Part shown: in pieces, positions 54,878 through 63,417 of the stretch
How positions within the stretch are numbered: the stretch's first letter is position 1
Layout: every line of letters starts with the position of its first letter
Source: Pseudoduganella aquatica
GTDB taxonomy: Bacteria > Pseudomonadota > Gammaproteobacteria > Burkholderiales > Burkholderiaceae_D
DNA length: 64,000 nt
NCBI RefSeq assembly: GCF_009857595.1
Contig: NZ_WWCU01000017.1
Location: 1-64,000 of the forward strand
Reading direction: 5' to 3'
Notes under the pieces: model-generated
Seen by the model: the letters and a program-made list of their open reading frames with translations, nothing else
Told to the model about the DNA's origin: nothing
Databases searched by the model: none
Program-made: the position numbers and the translations under genes

Positions 54878-55726
54878 TTAGTACTCGCGCCGGTTAGGCT
54901 TGATTTCTTGCAGTATGGTGGTCGAAATTTCTTCGATCGATTTGGTGGTGGAGGACAGCCAGCGTATGCCTTCGCGCTTCATCATCATTTCGGCTTCATT
55001 GACTTCGTAGCGGCAATTCTCAATGGACGCGTATTTACTTCCGGCGCGGCGTTCATTGCGGATTTCCGCCAGTCGCTCCGGTGTAATGGTCAGGCCGAAT
55101 ATCTTCGATTTGAATTCATAGAGCGACGACGGCAGTTTGCCGCGCTCGAAATCGTCCGGAATCAGCGGGTAATTTGCCGCTTTGATCCCGTATTGCATCG
55201 CCAAATATAAGCTGGTCGGCGTTTTGCCCGAGCGCGATACACCCACCAGGATGACATCCGCCGACGACAGGTTTTTATGCGACTGCCCGTCGTCATGCGC
55301 CAGCGAGAAATTAATCGCCTCGATACGGTTTTTATATTCTTCGCTGTCGACGATATTGTGCGAGCGGCCGATGGTGTGCGTCGACTTCACGCCCAATTCC
55401 TGTTCCAGCGGCGCCACAAAGGTCTGGATCAAATCCATGTGCATGCCGTTGCACTTGCGGATGACCTCGGACAAATCATTCTTCACCAGCGTGGAAAAGA
55501 TAATCGGCCGCTGGCCGTCGGCCGCTGCGGCTTCATTAATCTTGCGGGCCGCGTCATACGCCTTGTCCAGCGTATCGATGAAGGGCAAGCGGATCTGGCG
55601 GAAGCGCAGTTCAAACTGGGTCAGCACCGAGTGGCCGAAAGTTTCGGCGGTAATGCCGGTGCCGTCCGAGACGAAAAAGACGGTACGCGCGGCGGCGGGT
55701 AGGGGCGGACGTTGTTCTTGTGTCAT
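54878..55726 (-). CDS. ppsR: phosphoenolpyruvate synthase regulatory protein (kinase/pyrophosphorylase)
   Basis: DUF299 bifunctional enzyme of 282 residues that inactivates PEP synthase by ADP-dependent phosphorylation and reactivates it by phosphate-dependent removal. It starts [19 protein letters not shown], with the P-loop-like [15 protein letters not shown] and the C-terminal [17 protein letters not shown] 55724-55726 has a GGGGGAG upstream; the longer in-frame start adds unlikely residues. Divergent from its target ppsA. Confidence 0.95.
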   Translation of the reverse strand: MTQEQRPPLPAAARTVFFVSDGTGITAETFGHSVLTQFELRFRQIRLPFIDTLDKAYDAARKINEAAAADGQRPIIFSTLVKNDLSEVIRKCNGMHMDLIQTFVAPLEQELGVKSTHTIGRSHNIVDSEEYKNRIEAINFSLAHDDGQSHKNLSSADVILVGVSRSGKTPTSLYLAMQYGIKAANYPLIPDDFERGKLPSSLYEFKSKIFGLTITPERLAEIRNERRAGSKYASIENCRYEVNEAEMMMKREGIRWLSSTTKSIEEISTTILQEIKPNRREY

Positions 55727-55754
55727 GGGGGAGTGCTCAGAGCTATGTTGTGAA

Positions 55755-55783
55755 TCGTCAATTTGCGCCGCAGGCTGTAGAAT
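55755..55783 (+). promoter_or_regulatory. putative sigma-70 promoter of ppsA
   Basis: TCGTCA (55755-55760, four of six), 17 bases, TAGAAT (55778-55783, five of six). It predicts a leader of about 94 bases. Confidence 0.55.
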
Positions 55784-55883
55784 GCACAGCAACAGTAAGA
55801 TTGTGCTGCACGATGCCAAGAATAACAAGAATCAATATCGGCCAGCCTGCGTCAAGATTTCTATCATCAGTAAGGGTGTCACT

Positions 55884-58313
55884 ATGACTAACGCAGCATT
55901 GAAGGAGCAGCAGAACGGCGATGCCGTCTACGTAGCCTCGTTTGAAAACTTGCGCATGACGGATGTTGAATCCGTCGGCGGCAAGAACGCCTCCCTGGGC
56001 GAAATGATCAGCCAGCTGGCTGGCGCAGGCGTCCGGGTTCCGGGCGGCTTCGCAACGACGGCGCAAGCCTTCCGCGACTTCCTGTCGCACAGTGTCGACG
56101 GCGGCAAGCCGCTGGCCGAACGCATCGCCGACCGCCTGGACGGCCTGAATATCGACGACGTGCGCTCCCTGGCGCAAGCCGGCGCCGAAATCCGCCAATG
56201 GATCGTGGACACTCCGTTCCAGCCTCGCCTGCAGGCTGAAATCGAGCAGTTCTACGCCCGCCTGGTGGCCGACTCGGAAACCGAGATGTCCTTCGCCGTG
56301 CGATCCTCCGCCACCGCGGAAGACTTGCCGGACGCGTCCTTCGCTGGCCAGCAGGAATCCTTCCTGAACGTGGTCGGCATTGAAAACGTGCTGGACGCAA
56401 TGAAGCACGTGTTCGCTTCCCTGTACAACGACCGCGCCATCTCCTACCGCGTGCACAAAGGCTTCACCCACGCCGAAGTGGCCCTGTCGGCCGGCGTGCA
56501 GCGCATGGTGCGCTCGGACGTGGGCGCCGCAGGCGTCATGTTCACCATCGACACCGAATCGGGCTTCAAGGACGTGGTCTTCATCACCTCCAGCTACGGC
56601 TTGGGCGAGACGGTGGTGCAGGGCGCGGTCAATCCGGACGAATTCTACGTGCACAAGCCTATGCTGGAGCAGGGAAAGTCGCCTGTGATCCGCCGCAACA
56701 TCGGCTCCAAGCTGATCAAGATGGAATTCACCGCCGAAGCGAAAGCCGGCCGTTCCGTCAAGACCGTGGACGTGCCTATCGAAATGCGCAACCGCTACTC
56801 GCTGAACGACGCCGAAATCGTCGAGCTGGCGAAGTACGCCGTCATCATCGAGAACCACTACCAGCGTCCCATGGACATCGAGTGGGGCAAGGACGGCCGC
56901 GACGGCAAGCTGTACATCCTGCAAGCGCGTCCGGAAACCGTGAAATCGCAGCAGAAATCCACCGACGCGCAGCAGCGCTTCAAACTGAAGTCCACCGGCA
57001 CCGTGCTGACCTCCGGCCGCGCCATTGGCCAGAAGATCGGCGCCGGTCCCGTGCGCGTGATCCGCGACCCGTCCGAAATGGAACGCGTGCAGCCGGGCGA
57101 CGTGCTGGTGGCCGACATGACCGACCCGAACTGGGAACCGGTCATGAAGCGCGCTTCCGCCATCGTCACCAACCGTGGCGGCCGCACCTGCCACGCAGCG
57201 ATTATCGCGCGCGAGCTGGGCGTGCCAGCCGTTGTGGGCTGCGGCGACGCGACCGACATCCTGAAAGACGGCACCTTCGTGACCGTGTCCTGCGCCGAAG
57301 GCGACGAGGGCAAGATCTACGACGGCCTGCTGGAAACCGAAGTGTCGGAAGTGGCGCGCGGCGAACTGCCGACGCTAAAAACGAAGATCATGCTGAACGT
57401 GGGCAACCCGCAGCTGGCCTTCGACTTCCAATCGGTGCCGAACGCCGGTGTGGGCCTGGCCCGCCTGGAGTTCATCATCAACAACAACATCGGCGTGCAC
57501 CCGAAAGCCATCCTGGAATACCCGAACATCGACGCCGACCTGAAAAAGGCCGTGGAGTCGGTGGCGCGCGGCCACGCTTCGCCCAAGGCGTTCTATGTGG
57601 ACAAGCTGGCCGAAGGCATCGCCACCATCGCCGCCGCGTTCTGGCCGAAGAAAGTGATCGTGCGCCTGTCGGACTTCAAGTCCAACGAGTACAAAAAGCT
57701 GATCGGCGGTTCGCGCTACGAGCCGGACGAGGAAAACCCGATGCTGGGCTTCCGGGGCGCGGCGCGCTACCTGTCGGCCGACTTCGCCGGCGCCTTCGAG
57801 ATGGAATGCGCCGCCATGAAGCGCGTGCGCAACGACATGGGCCTGACCAACGTTGAAATCATGGTGCCCTTCGTGCGCACCCTGGGCCAGGCTGAGAAAG
57901 TCATCAACCTGCTGGCCGCCAACGGCCTGAAGCGCGGCGAAAACGGGCTGCGCGTCATCATGATGTGCGAAGTGCCGTCGAACGCCGTGCTGGCCGACCG
58001 CTTCCTGGAGTACTTCGACGGCTTCTCCATCGGTTCCAACGACCTGACCCAGCTGACCCTGGGCCTGGACCGCGATTCCGGCATGGAGCTGCTGGCGGCC
58101 GACTTCGACGAGCGCGATCCTGCCGTGCAGGCGCTGCTGTCGCTGGCCATCCAGGCTTGCCTGAAGCAGGGCAAGTACATCGGCATCTGCGGCCAAGGCC
58201 CTTCGGACCACCCCGAGCTGGCCGTGTGGCTGATGGAGCAGGGCATCGAATCGATGTCGCTGAACCCGGACTCGGTAATTGATACCTGGCAGAAACTGGC
58301 AGCATTGCAATAA
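55884..58313 (+). CDS. ppsA: phosphoenolpyruvate synthase
   Basis: Converts pyruvate and ATP to phosphoenolpyruvate, AMP and phosphate for gluconeogenesis; 809 residues. Domains in order: ATP-grasp ([46 protein letters not shown]), swivelling His domain with the phosphorylated His in [21 protein letters not shown] (about residue 434), and the PEP-utilising barrel ([48 protein letters not shown]). The start was chosen where homology begins; the open frame extending 702 bases upstream is antisense to ppsR and coincidental. Confidence 0.97.
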   Translation: MTNAALKEQQNGDAVYVASFENLRMTDVESVGGKNASLGEMISQLAGAGVRVPGGFATTAQAFRDFLSHSVDGGKPLAERIADRLDGLNIDDVRSLAQAGAEIRQWIVDTPFQPRLQAEIEQFYARLVADSETEMSFAVRSSATAEDLPDASFAGQQESFLNVVGIENVLDAMKHVFASLYNDRAISYRVHKGFTHAEVALSAGVQRMVRSDVGAAGVMFTIDTESGFKDVVFITSSYGLGETVVQGAVNPDEFYVHKPMLEQGKSPVIRRNIGSKLIKMEFTAEAKAGRSVKTVDVPIEMRNRYSLNDAEIVELAKYAVIIENHYQRPMDIEWGKDGRDGKLYILQARPETVKSQQKSTDAQQRFKLKSTGTVLTSGRAIGQKIGAGPVRVIRDPSEMERVQPGDVLVADMTDPNWEPVMKRASAIVTNRGGRTCHAAIIARELGVPAVVGCGDATDILKDGTFVTVSCAEGDEGKIYDGLLETEVSEVARGELPTLKTKIMLNVGNPQLAFDFQSVPNAGVGLARLEFIINNNIGVHPKAILEYPNIDADLKKAVESVARGHASPKAFYVDKLAEGIATIAAAFWPKKVIVRLSDFKSNEYKKLIGGSRYEPDEENPMLGFRGAARYLSADFAGAFEMECAAMKRVRNDMGLTNVEIMVPFVRTLGQAEKVINLLAANGLKRGENGLRVIMMCEVPSNAVLADRFLEYFDGFSIGSNDLTQLTLGLDRDSGMELLAADFDERDPAVQALLSLAIQACLKQGKYIGICGQGPSDHPELAVWLMEQGIESMSLNPDSVIDTWQKLAALQ

Positions 58314-58401
58314 AACAAGTTGACGTGAAGGCGATTTGAGTTAGACTGGAGTTATTGGAACGTTTAGCAAAAAATCATCAAAACCTTACACATTGCAGCA
58401 A

Positions 58402-58443
58402 GAACCCTCGTCGCCTTCGCAGGCAGCGGGGGTTTTTTATTTT
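58402..58443 (+). terminator. rho-independent terminator after ppsA
   Basis: AACCCTCG...CGGGGGTT outer stem with an inner GCC/GGC pairing, followed by six T residues. It lies between ppsA (ends 58313) and the NfeD gene. Confidence 0.8.
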
Positions 58444-58461
58444 TCACAACGAGGAGGCATC

Positions 58462-58887
58462 ATGTCTGACTGGAGTATGTGGCTGCTGGCCGCAGGCGTG
58501 CTGGTGGTGCTGGAGCTGCTTACCGGCACCTTCTACCTGCTGATGATCGCCATCGGGCTGGCTGCCGGCGCGGCGGCGGCGTTCGCGTGCGCGTCCGGCC
58601 CGCTGCAGACGGTGATTGCGGCCGTGGTGGGCGTGCTGGCCACCGGGCTGCTGTACCGCAGCAAGTACGGCCGTCACACCGGCGTGGACGCGGCGGTGGA
58701 CCCGAACGTGAATATGGATATCGGCCAGACCGTCAGCGTGCCCGCGTGGCAGGACGGCGTGGCGCGCGTGATGTACCGGGGCGCGCTGTGGGACGTGGAA
58801 CTGGCGCCGGGCGCGACGCCGCTGGCCGCGCCTGGGCTGTACACGATACGCGAAGTACGGGGCAGCCGGCTGATCGTCGGCGCCTGA
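58462..58887 (+). CDS. NfeD-family membrane protein
   Basis: Protein of 141 residues with two or three N-terminal helices (MWLLAAGVLVVLELLTGTFYLLMIAIGLAAGAAAAF) and a C-terminal OB-fold NfeD domain (NMDIGQTVSVPAWQDGVARVMYRGALWDVEL). NfeD proteins are encoded with stomatin/SPFH proteins, as here with the next gene 36 bases downstream. GAGGAGG precedes the ATG. Confidence 0.92.
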   Translation: MSDWSMWLLAAGVLVVLELLTGTFYLLMIAIGLAAGAAAAFACASGPLQTVIAAVVGVLATGLLYRSKYGRHTGVDAAVDPNVNMDIGQTVSVPAWQDGVARVMYRGALWDVELAPGATPLAAPGLYTIREVRGSRLIVGA

Positions 58888-58923
58888 ACCTTGAATCTGC
58901 TTGTCAACAACGTGGAGAATTAA

Positions 58924-59847
58924 ATGGAAATCGGCATAGGCAACGTCAGCTTTGTCATCTTTATCCTGGCGCTGGTATTCGTCTTCAAGACCATCAACGT
59001 GGTGCCGCAGCAGCATGCCTGGGTGGTGGAACGGCTGGGCAAATACCACGCCACGCTGGGGCCGGGGCTGAACATCGTGGTGCCCTTCGTGGACCGCATC
59101 GCCTACAAGCACGTGCTCAAGGAGATCCCGCTCGACGTGCCGCCGCAGGTCTGCATTACGCGCGACAACACGCAGCTGCAGGTGGACGGCATCCTCTACT
59201 TCCAGATCACCGATGCCATGCGCGCCTCCTACGGATCGTCCAACTATATCGCCGCCATCACGCAGCTGGCGCAGACCACCTTGCGTTCGGTGATCGGCCG
59301 CATGGAGCTGGACAAGACCTTCGAGGAGCGCGAGCACATCAACACCGCCATCGTCAACGCGATTGACGAATCGGCCGCCAACTGGGGCGTGAAAGTGCTG
59401 CGCTACGAGATCAAGGACCTGACGCCGCCGGCCGAGATCCTGCACGCCATGCAGGCGCAGATCACCGCTGAGCGCAGCAAGCGCGCATTGATCGCCGCAT
59501 CCGAGGGCCGCAAGCAGGAGCAGATCAACATCGCCACCGGCGAGCGCGAGGCGTCGATTGCGCGTTCAGAAGGCGAGAAGCAGGCGGACATCAACCGCGC
59601 GCAGGGCGAGGCGGCTGCCATCATCGCCATTGCCGACGCCACCGCCAACGCCCTGCGCGAAGTGGGCGCCGCCATCCAGTCGCCGGGCGGCTCGGACGCG
59701 GTGAACCTGAAAGTGGCGGAGAAATACGTCCAGGCCTTCGCGGAACTGGCCAAGACCAACAATTCGCTGATCGTCCCCGCCAACCTGGGCGATATGAGCG
59801 GCCTGATCGCCACCGCGATGCAGGTGGTGAAGACGCAAAAGAGCTAA
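58924..59847 (+). CDS. SPFH/stomatin-like protein (paraslipin, QmcA type)
   Basis: Membrane-anchored scaffold of 307 residues that forms large rings in the inner membrane and is linked to membrane microdomains and FtsH quality control. One N-terminal helix (VSFVIFILALVFVFKTINVV), an SPFH domain (QQHAWVVERLGKYHATLGPGLNIVVPF, LDVPPQVCITRDNTQLQVDG) and a long Ala/Glu coiled coil (AEILHAMQAQITAERSKRALIAASEG) are visible. Forms an operon with nfeD. Confidence 0.94.
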   Translation: MEIGIGNVSFVIFILALVFVFKTINVVPQQHAWVVERLGKYHATLGPGLNIVVPFVDRIAYKHVLKEIPLDVPPQVCITRDNTQLQVDGILYFQITDAMRASYGSSNYIAAITQLAQTTLRSVIGRMELDKTFEEREHINTAIVNAIDESAANWGVKVLRYEIKDLTPPAEILHAMQAQITAERSKRALIAASEGRKQEQINIATGEREASIARSEGEKQADINRAQGEAAAIIAIADATANALREVGAAIQSPGGSDAVNLKVAEKYVQAFAELAKTNNSLIVPANLGDMSGLIATAMQVVKTQKS

Positions 59848-59946
59848 GCTGCCGGCTGCGGAATCATATATCGAACCAGCAGCCGCCAGCCCCGAGCCAG
59901 AGTTGCAGCAGCGCTGCCGGAAGGCGCTGAGCACCTTGCGCACCCC

Positions 59947-60372
59947 TTAGACGCAATGAATCCTGATTTCATGCTGGCCTGCTTTTTCGCCTTTTCTATA
60001 TGTGAATGAGCAGGATTTCAGCTTGTCCGGGAGCGCCTTAGAGAGCGTGACTTCATTGTGAGCGCCGTAGCCGCACTCTAGCCACTTCCCGTTTGGAAAG
60101 GGTCTAACAAGGTCATATGTGTATGACCATTCCTGTTTGCCGGGCTTGCTGGTAAATTCTGCAAGATCCCCGCGCATTTCGGGCGGGCCGCTGATTGGGG
60201 CTGCAGAGTTTAGAAAGAGCTCGGATCTTACGCTGGAGGTCCAGCCGGGGACCTGCGCCGCAGAGATAGAGACGGATAACGGGCAGCTGACCGGTGTCGG
60301 CGCCGCGATGGCAGCGTGAGCCGTCGCGGCGACGAGGAGGCTGAAGATTGTCGGCGTGTTCATATCGCTCAT
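59947..60372 (-). CDS. STY0300-like exported protein, candidate immunity partner
   Basis: Protein of 141 residues resembling the STY0300 family. A Sec signal peptide (IFSLLVAATAHAAIAA) is followed by a compact domain with CPLSVSISAAQVPGW, GKWLECGYGAHNEVTLSKALP and a C-terminal CSFTYRKGEKAG...HCV; four cysteines in the mature part could form two disulfides. The start at 60372 shares ATGA with the stop of the amidase-like gene, so the two are made together. An exported partner to a non-exported amidase fits an immunity protein. This role is inference. Confidence 0.72.
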   Translation of the reverse strand: MSDMNTPTIFSLLVAATAHAAIAAPTPVSCPLSVSISAAQVPGWTSSVRSELFLNSAAPISGPPEMRGDLAEFTSKPGKQEWSYTYDLVRPFPNGKWLECGYGAHNEVTLSKALPDKLKSCSFTYRKGEKAGQHEIRIHCV

Positions 60373-60755
60373 TCGATTACAAAAAAGGCGTCGGCATTAT
60401 CGCTTGGGGAGACAAATCTTCCTTTTTTGTCCTTTCCGAGAGAGGGGATGAATCGGGACGATATTTTTTTGTCCTTTTTGTTCTTCCACTGGTCCATTAC
60501 GTAAATGCCATTGATTCCTTGACGCAAGTACAGTGCTGCATGGTTGCCATGGCTAAGGTTCTGGTATCGGCCATTGACGAAAGTAGCTATTGCCGTTCCC
60601 TTTTTTAGTGAGGTGTTGCCTAAAACGGCCTTTCCTGGCTTCCAGCTCAATGTCCGTGGCGCACCCGCATATAGCTGTACGAGAGCGACACATTGATGCG
60701 AACCTACTAGCTCATGCTTTTCCAGATCATCTACTTTCCCATATTCGTAGGCCAT
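60369..60755 (-). CDS. BPSL0067-like putative cysteine amidase (CHAP/NlpC-P60-like fold)
   Basis: Protein of 128 residues without a signal peptide. Cys22 in HQCVALVQLY, His72 in HGNHAALYL and Asp88 in IYVMDQW are spaced as in CHAP/NlpC-P60 peptidoglycan amidases, with a buried Cys at the head of a helix and His in the central strands. It resembles the BPSL0067 family. ATG 60755 follows AAGGGGA; the longer frame upstream adds implausible residues. The gene is conspicuously AT-rich for this genome, suggesting transfer. Paired with the exported protein downstream, a secreted cell-wall toxin is plausible. Confidence 0.72.
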   Translation of the reverse strand: MAYEYGKVDDLEKHELVGSHQCVALVQLYAGAPRTLSWKPGKAVLGNTSLKKGTAIATFVNGRYQNLSHGNHAALYLRQGINGIYVMDQWKNKKDKKISSRFIPSLGKDKKGRFVSPSDNADAFFVIE

Positions 60756-60973
60756 TTGAGTTCCCCTTAGTTTCCCGGTTCGAAGCGAACCTGAGTCAGT
60801 TTGGGTCTCAGCGGCGCGGTAGATTTTGGTGAAAGTCAATGAAGATGCTTGGTCTCTGTCTCCGTTTGACCGACGTCATGTGGTGAAGACACAAGGGACT
60901 GACCGATAGCGGTCTGCTAGTGGGAGGGGGCCATGCCGGCATGGGGGCGCCGGCACAGCTTGGTGAGCCTATC

Positions 60974-61270
60974 TTATTGCGGAAGACCTTCGACGATGCG
61001 GAAATCGCGTTCGGCGCCGTCACCCAACGCTTCCAGCGACGCCGCGTAAGCCGGGCTGGCGTAGGCCTGGCGTGCCGCTTCGATGGACGGGAACTCAATG
61101 ACCACCGTCAGCTGCTGCACGCCGGCCTCCTGCACCTCCGGCCGCGCGTTGAACACCAGCGCGCGTCCGCCGGCCGCTTCGATCGGCGGCCGCGCCAGCT
61201 CGGCGTAGGCCTTCACTTTCGCCTGGTCCGAGACGGACCGGTAGGCGACGATCCAATATCCTTTGCTCAT
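60974..61270 (-). CDS. DUF1330 domain protein
   Basis: Small ferredoxin-like alpha/beta protein of 98 residues (dimeric alpha+beta barrel). KGYWIVAYRSVSDQAKVKAYAELARPPIEAAGGRAL and VVIEFPSIEAARQAYASPAY are DUF1330 hallmarks. The biochemical function is unknown. GGAGG lies six bases before the ATG. It is the last gene of the MFS-SDR-DUF1330 unit, 13 bases after the SDR gene. The 218 bases between it and the amidase-like gene hold nothing recognisable. Confidence 0.88.
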   Translation of the reverse strand: MSKGYWIVAYRSVSDQAKVKAYAELARPPIEAAGGRALVFNARPEVQEAGVQQLTVVIEFPSIEAARQAYASPAYAASLEALGDGAERDFRIVEGLPQ

Positions 61271-61283
61271 ACTGCCTCCATGA

Positions 61284-62012
61284 TTACCATTTCCCATTGT
61301 GGGCGCCACCGTCGACGCGCAGCACTTCGCCGCTGACTTGCTTGGCTTCCGTCAGGTATACCACGGCTTGCGCGATGTCTTCAATGCTGGCGGTTGCATT
61401 GTTCGGCGCCAGCGACTTCAGGAAGTCGGACGGGATGCCGCTGGTGAGCGGCGTATCGACGATGCCGGGCGCCACCGCGTTGACGCGGATACCTTGCGGC
61501 GCGAACTCGGACGCGAGGCTGCGCGTCACGGCCTCGATGCCGCCCTTGGTGATCATCGGCACGGCGGCGGTCAAAGCGCGGTTCGGGCTGCCTACCAGCG
61601 TGCTTGAGATGCCGACTATGCTGCCGCCGCGCTCCTGCGCCAGCATCTGCTTGATGGCCAGCTGGCTGATGTACAGGTAGCCTTCCAGGTTGGTGTGCGA
61701 CAGGGCGGCGAAGTCTTCCGGCGTGTAGTCGAGGAAGGGCTTGGCGATGAAGATGCCGGCGTTGTTCACCAGGCCGTCAATGCCGCCGAATTGTTCGATG
61801 GCAGTGGCTGCCACCTTCGCGGCGGTGGCGGCTTCGCCGATGTCGCCATCCACCAGCGCCAGGTGGGCGGACGGCTTGAAGGCTTCGGATTTGCTGATGC
61901 TGCGCGAAGTGGCCACCACGTTGTAGCCGCGCGCCAGGAATGCTTCAACAATGCCTGCGCCTATACCTTGGGATGCGCCGGTCACGATGATCGTTTTTTG
62001 CTGTTGGGTCAT
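61284..62012 (-). CDS. short-chain dehydrogenase/reductase-like protein lacking the active-site Tyr
   Basis: Rossmann-fold protein of 242 residues. NAD(P)-binding TGASQGIGAGIVEAFLARG, DGDIGE and LVNNAGIF are normal, as is the Ser region (VGISSTLVG) and the C-terminal IRVNAVAPGIVDTPL. Where classical SDRs have Tyr-x3-Lys, this one reads AVPMITKGG, with Pro in place of Tyr. Many close SDRs with the same PMITKGG pattern exist, so it is a subfamily trait rather than a mutation. The reaction is unknown. ATG 62012 was chosen after AGGAGCACAGC. Confidence 0.88.
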   Translation of the reverse strand: MTQQQKTIIVTGASQGIGAGIVEAFLARGYNVVATSRSISKSEAFKPSAHLALVDGDIGEAATAAKVAATAIEQFGGIDGLVNNAGIFIAKPFLDYTPEDFAALSHTNLEGYLYISQLAIKQMLAQERGGSIVGISSTLVGSPNRALTAAVPMITKGGIEAVTRSLASEFAPQGIRVNAVAPGIVDTPLTSGIPSDFLKSLAPNNATASIEDIAQAVVYLTEAKQVSGEVLRVDGGAHNGKW

Positions 62013-62096
62013 GCTGTGCTCCTGATGGGTGGTTGATGGGATGCACTTTACTTCCAACCCAGCGGCCGATAAAGGCCGCCCCAGGAGCTTCTGTTA

Positions 62097-63314
62097 TTAC
62101 ATCGTGTAATGAATTGACTGGATGGTGCGGCGGCTGGCCAGGTATTCGGACATCCAGTACAGCAATGCCAGGCCAGGGAAGGCCGCGCCGGTGAGCAGGG
62201 CGGCGTGCCAGCCGTGGCTGGCGTAGACCCAGCCGCCCAGCGCGGAACCGAGCGCGCCGCCGGCGAAGAACAAGGCGAAGTACAGGCCGTTCAGGCGGCT
62301 GCGCACTTCGGCGCCCAGGCTGAAGATGGCGCGCTGGCCCAGCACCAGGTTGGCGGCCACGCCCATGTCGAGCACGATAGAGGCCACGGCGAGGATAGCC
62401 AGCGATACGTTGCGCATGGCGGCCGAGTCCGGCGCAAACAGCGGCAGCAGGAAGCTGGCTACGCCGAGTATCAGCGCGGCGGCGGTTGCCATCAGCGTAT
62501 GGCCCGAATCGGCCAGCTTGCCCGCGATGGGCGAGGCGATGGCGCCTGCCATGCCGACCAGGGCGAACACGGCCACGCCGGTCTGCGACAGGTGGAAGGC
62601 GGGCGTGGCCAGCATCAGCGGGGCGACGGTCCAGAACAGGCTGAAGGCGCCGAACAGGCCTGCGTGGTAGGCGGCGCGGCGGCGCAGCACGGGCTGCGTG
62701 AGGAACAAATGCCACAGCGACGCCATCAGCTTGCGGTAGGGCACGGGCGAGGCCGGCACGCGTTCCGGCAGCTGGCAGCGCAGTACCGCCGCCAGCGCCA
62801 CGATGGCGACGGCGGCGCCGCCAAAGACCACGTGCCAGCTCGATGCGTCCGCCACCAGGCTGGCCACCGGCCGCGCCAGCATGATACCCATCAGCAGGCC
62901 GCTGACGACCTTGCCCACGGTCTGGCCGCGCGTCGCTTCGAGCGACAGGTGTGCTGCGAACGGCACCAGCACCTGCGCGGCGACCGAGCCCAGGCCGATG
63001 GCCAGCGCGGCGGCGAGGAAGGTCCAGGCGCTGGTGCTGCTGGCGGCTGCGGCCAGCGCGGCGGCGGTGAACAGCAGCGCGCCAACCACCAGCTTGCGGT
63101 TCTCCAGCAGGTCGCCCAGCGGCACCACGAACAGCAGCCCCAGGGTATAGCCCGCCTGCGTGAGTGTGACGATGAGGCCGGCCGCCTCGGGCGAGAGTCC
63201 GGTGGCGGCGCTGATCGGCCCCACCAGCGTTTGCGCGTAGTAGAGATTGGCGACGATCAGCCCGCAGGCGATCGCCAGCAGCCAGACCATGCCTTTGGAA
63301 ATGTCCTTGTTCAT
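62097..63314 (-). CDS. MFS transporter
   Basis: Inner-membrane secondary transporter of 405 residues with 12 predicted helices. The MFS loop motif between helices 2 and 3 reads FVVPLGDLLENRKL, a variant of GxLaDrxGrr. It fits drug/sugar efflux types (YnfM/ARAJ-like). Divergent from the LysR gene 103 bases away, which probably controls it, and followed by the SDR and DUF1330 genes. Confidence 0.92.
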   Translation of the reverse strand: MNKDISKGMVWLLAIACGLIVANLYYAQTLVGPISAATGLSPEAAGLIVTLTQAGYTLGLLFVVPLGDLLENRKLVVGALLFTAAALAAAASSTSAWTFLAAALAIGLGSVAAQVLVPFAAHLSLEATRGQTVGKVVSGLLMGIMLARPVASLVADASSWHVVFGGAAVAIVALAAVLRCQLPERVPASPVPYRKLMASLWHLFLTQPVLRRRAAYHAGLFGAFSLFWTVAPLMLATPAFHLSQTGVAVFALVGMAGAIASPIAGKLADSGHTLMATAAALILGVASFLLPLFAPDSAAMRNVSLAILAVASIVLDMGVAANLVLGQRAIFSLGAEVRSRLNGLYFALFFAGGALGSALGGWVYASHGWHAALLTGAAFPGLALLYWMSEYLASRRTIQSIHYTM

Positions 63315-63325
63315 TTTTGCCTCTC

Positions 63326-63353
63326 AGAATGGATATGCGATACAACCCATTCT
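63326..63353. promoter_or_regulatory. inverted repeat between MFS and LysR genes
   Basis: AGAATGG (63326-63332), 14 bases, CCATTCT (63347-63353). Perfect 7-bp arms 12 bases upstream of the MFS start and 65 before lysR, a plausible LysR-type binding site. Confidence 0.5.
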
Positions 63354-63417
63354 AGGGAGAAGCCGTCTTCAGATAATTAGGGCATAATCCTCATACACTT
63401 TTCACTTAATCTGAACA

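Noticed and set aside
55182..55883. 702-base in-frame N-terminal extension of ppsA, antisense to ppsR
   Set aside because: PpsA homology begins at 55884. The extension mirrors ppsR, is Ser/Arg/Cys-rich, and the putative ppsA promoter lies inside it.
60756..60973. Possible regulatory or coding content between the amidase-like and DUF1330 genes
   Set aside because: A GC-rich partial inverted repeat near 60930-60955 has imperfect arms and no U tract; nothing else stands out.
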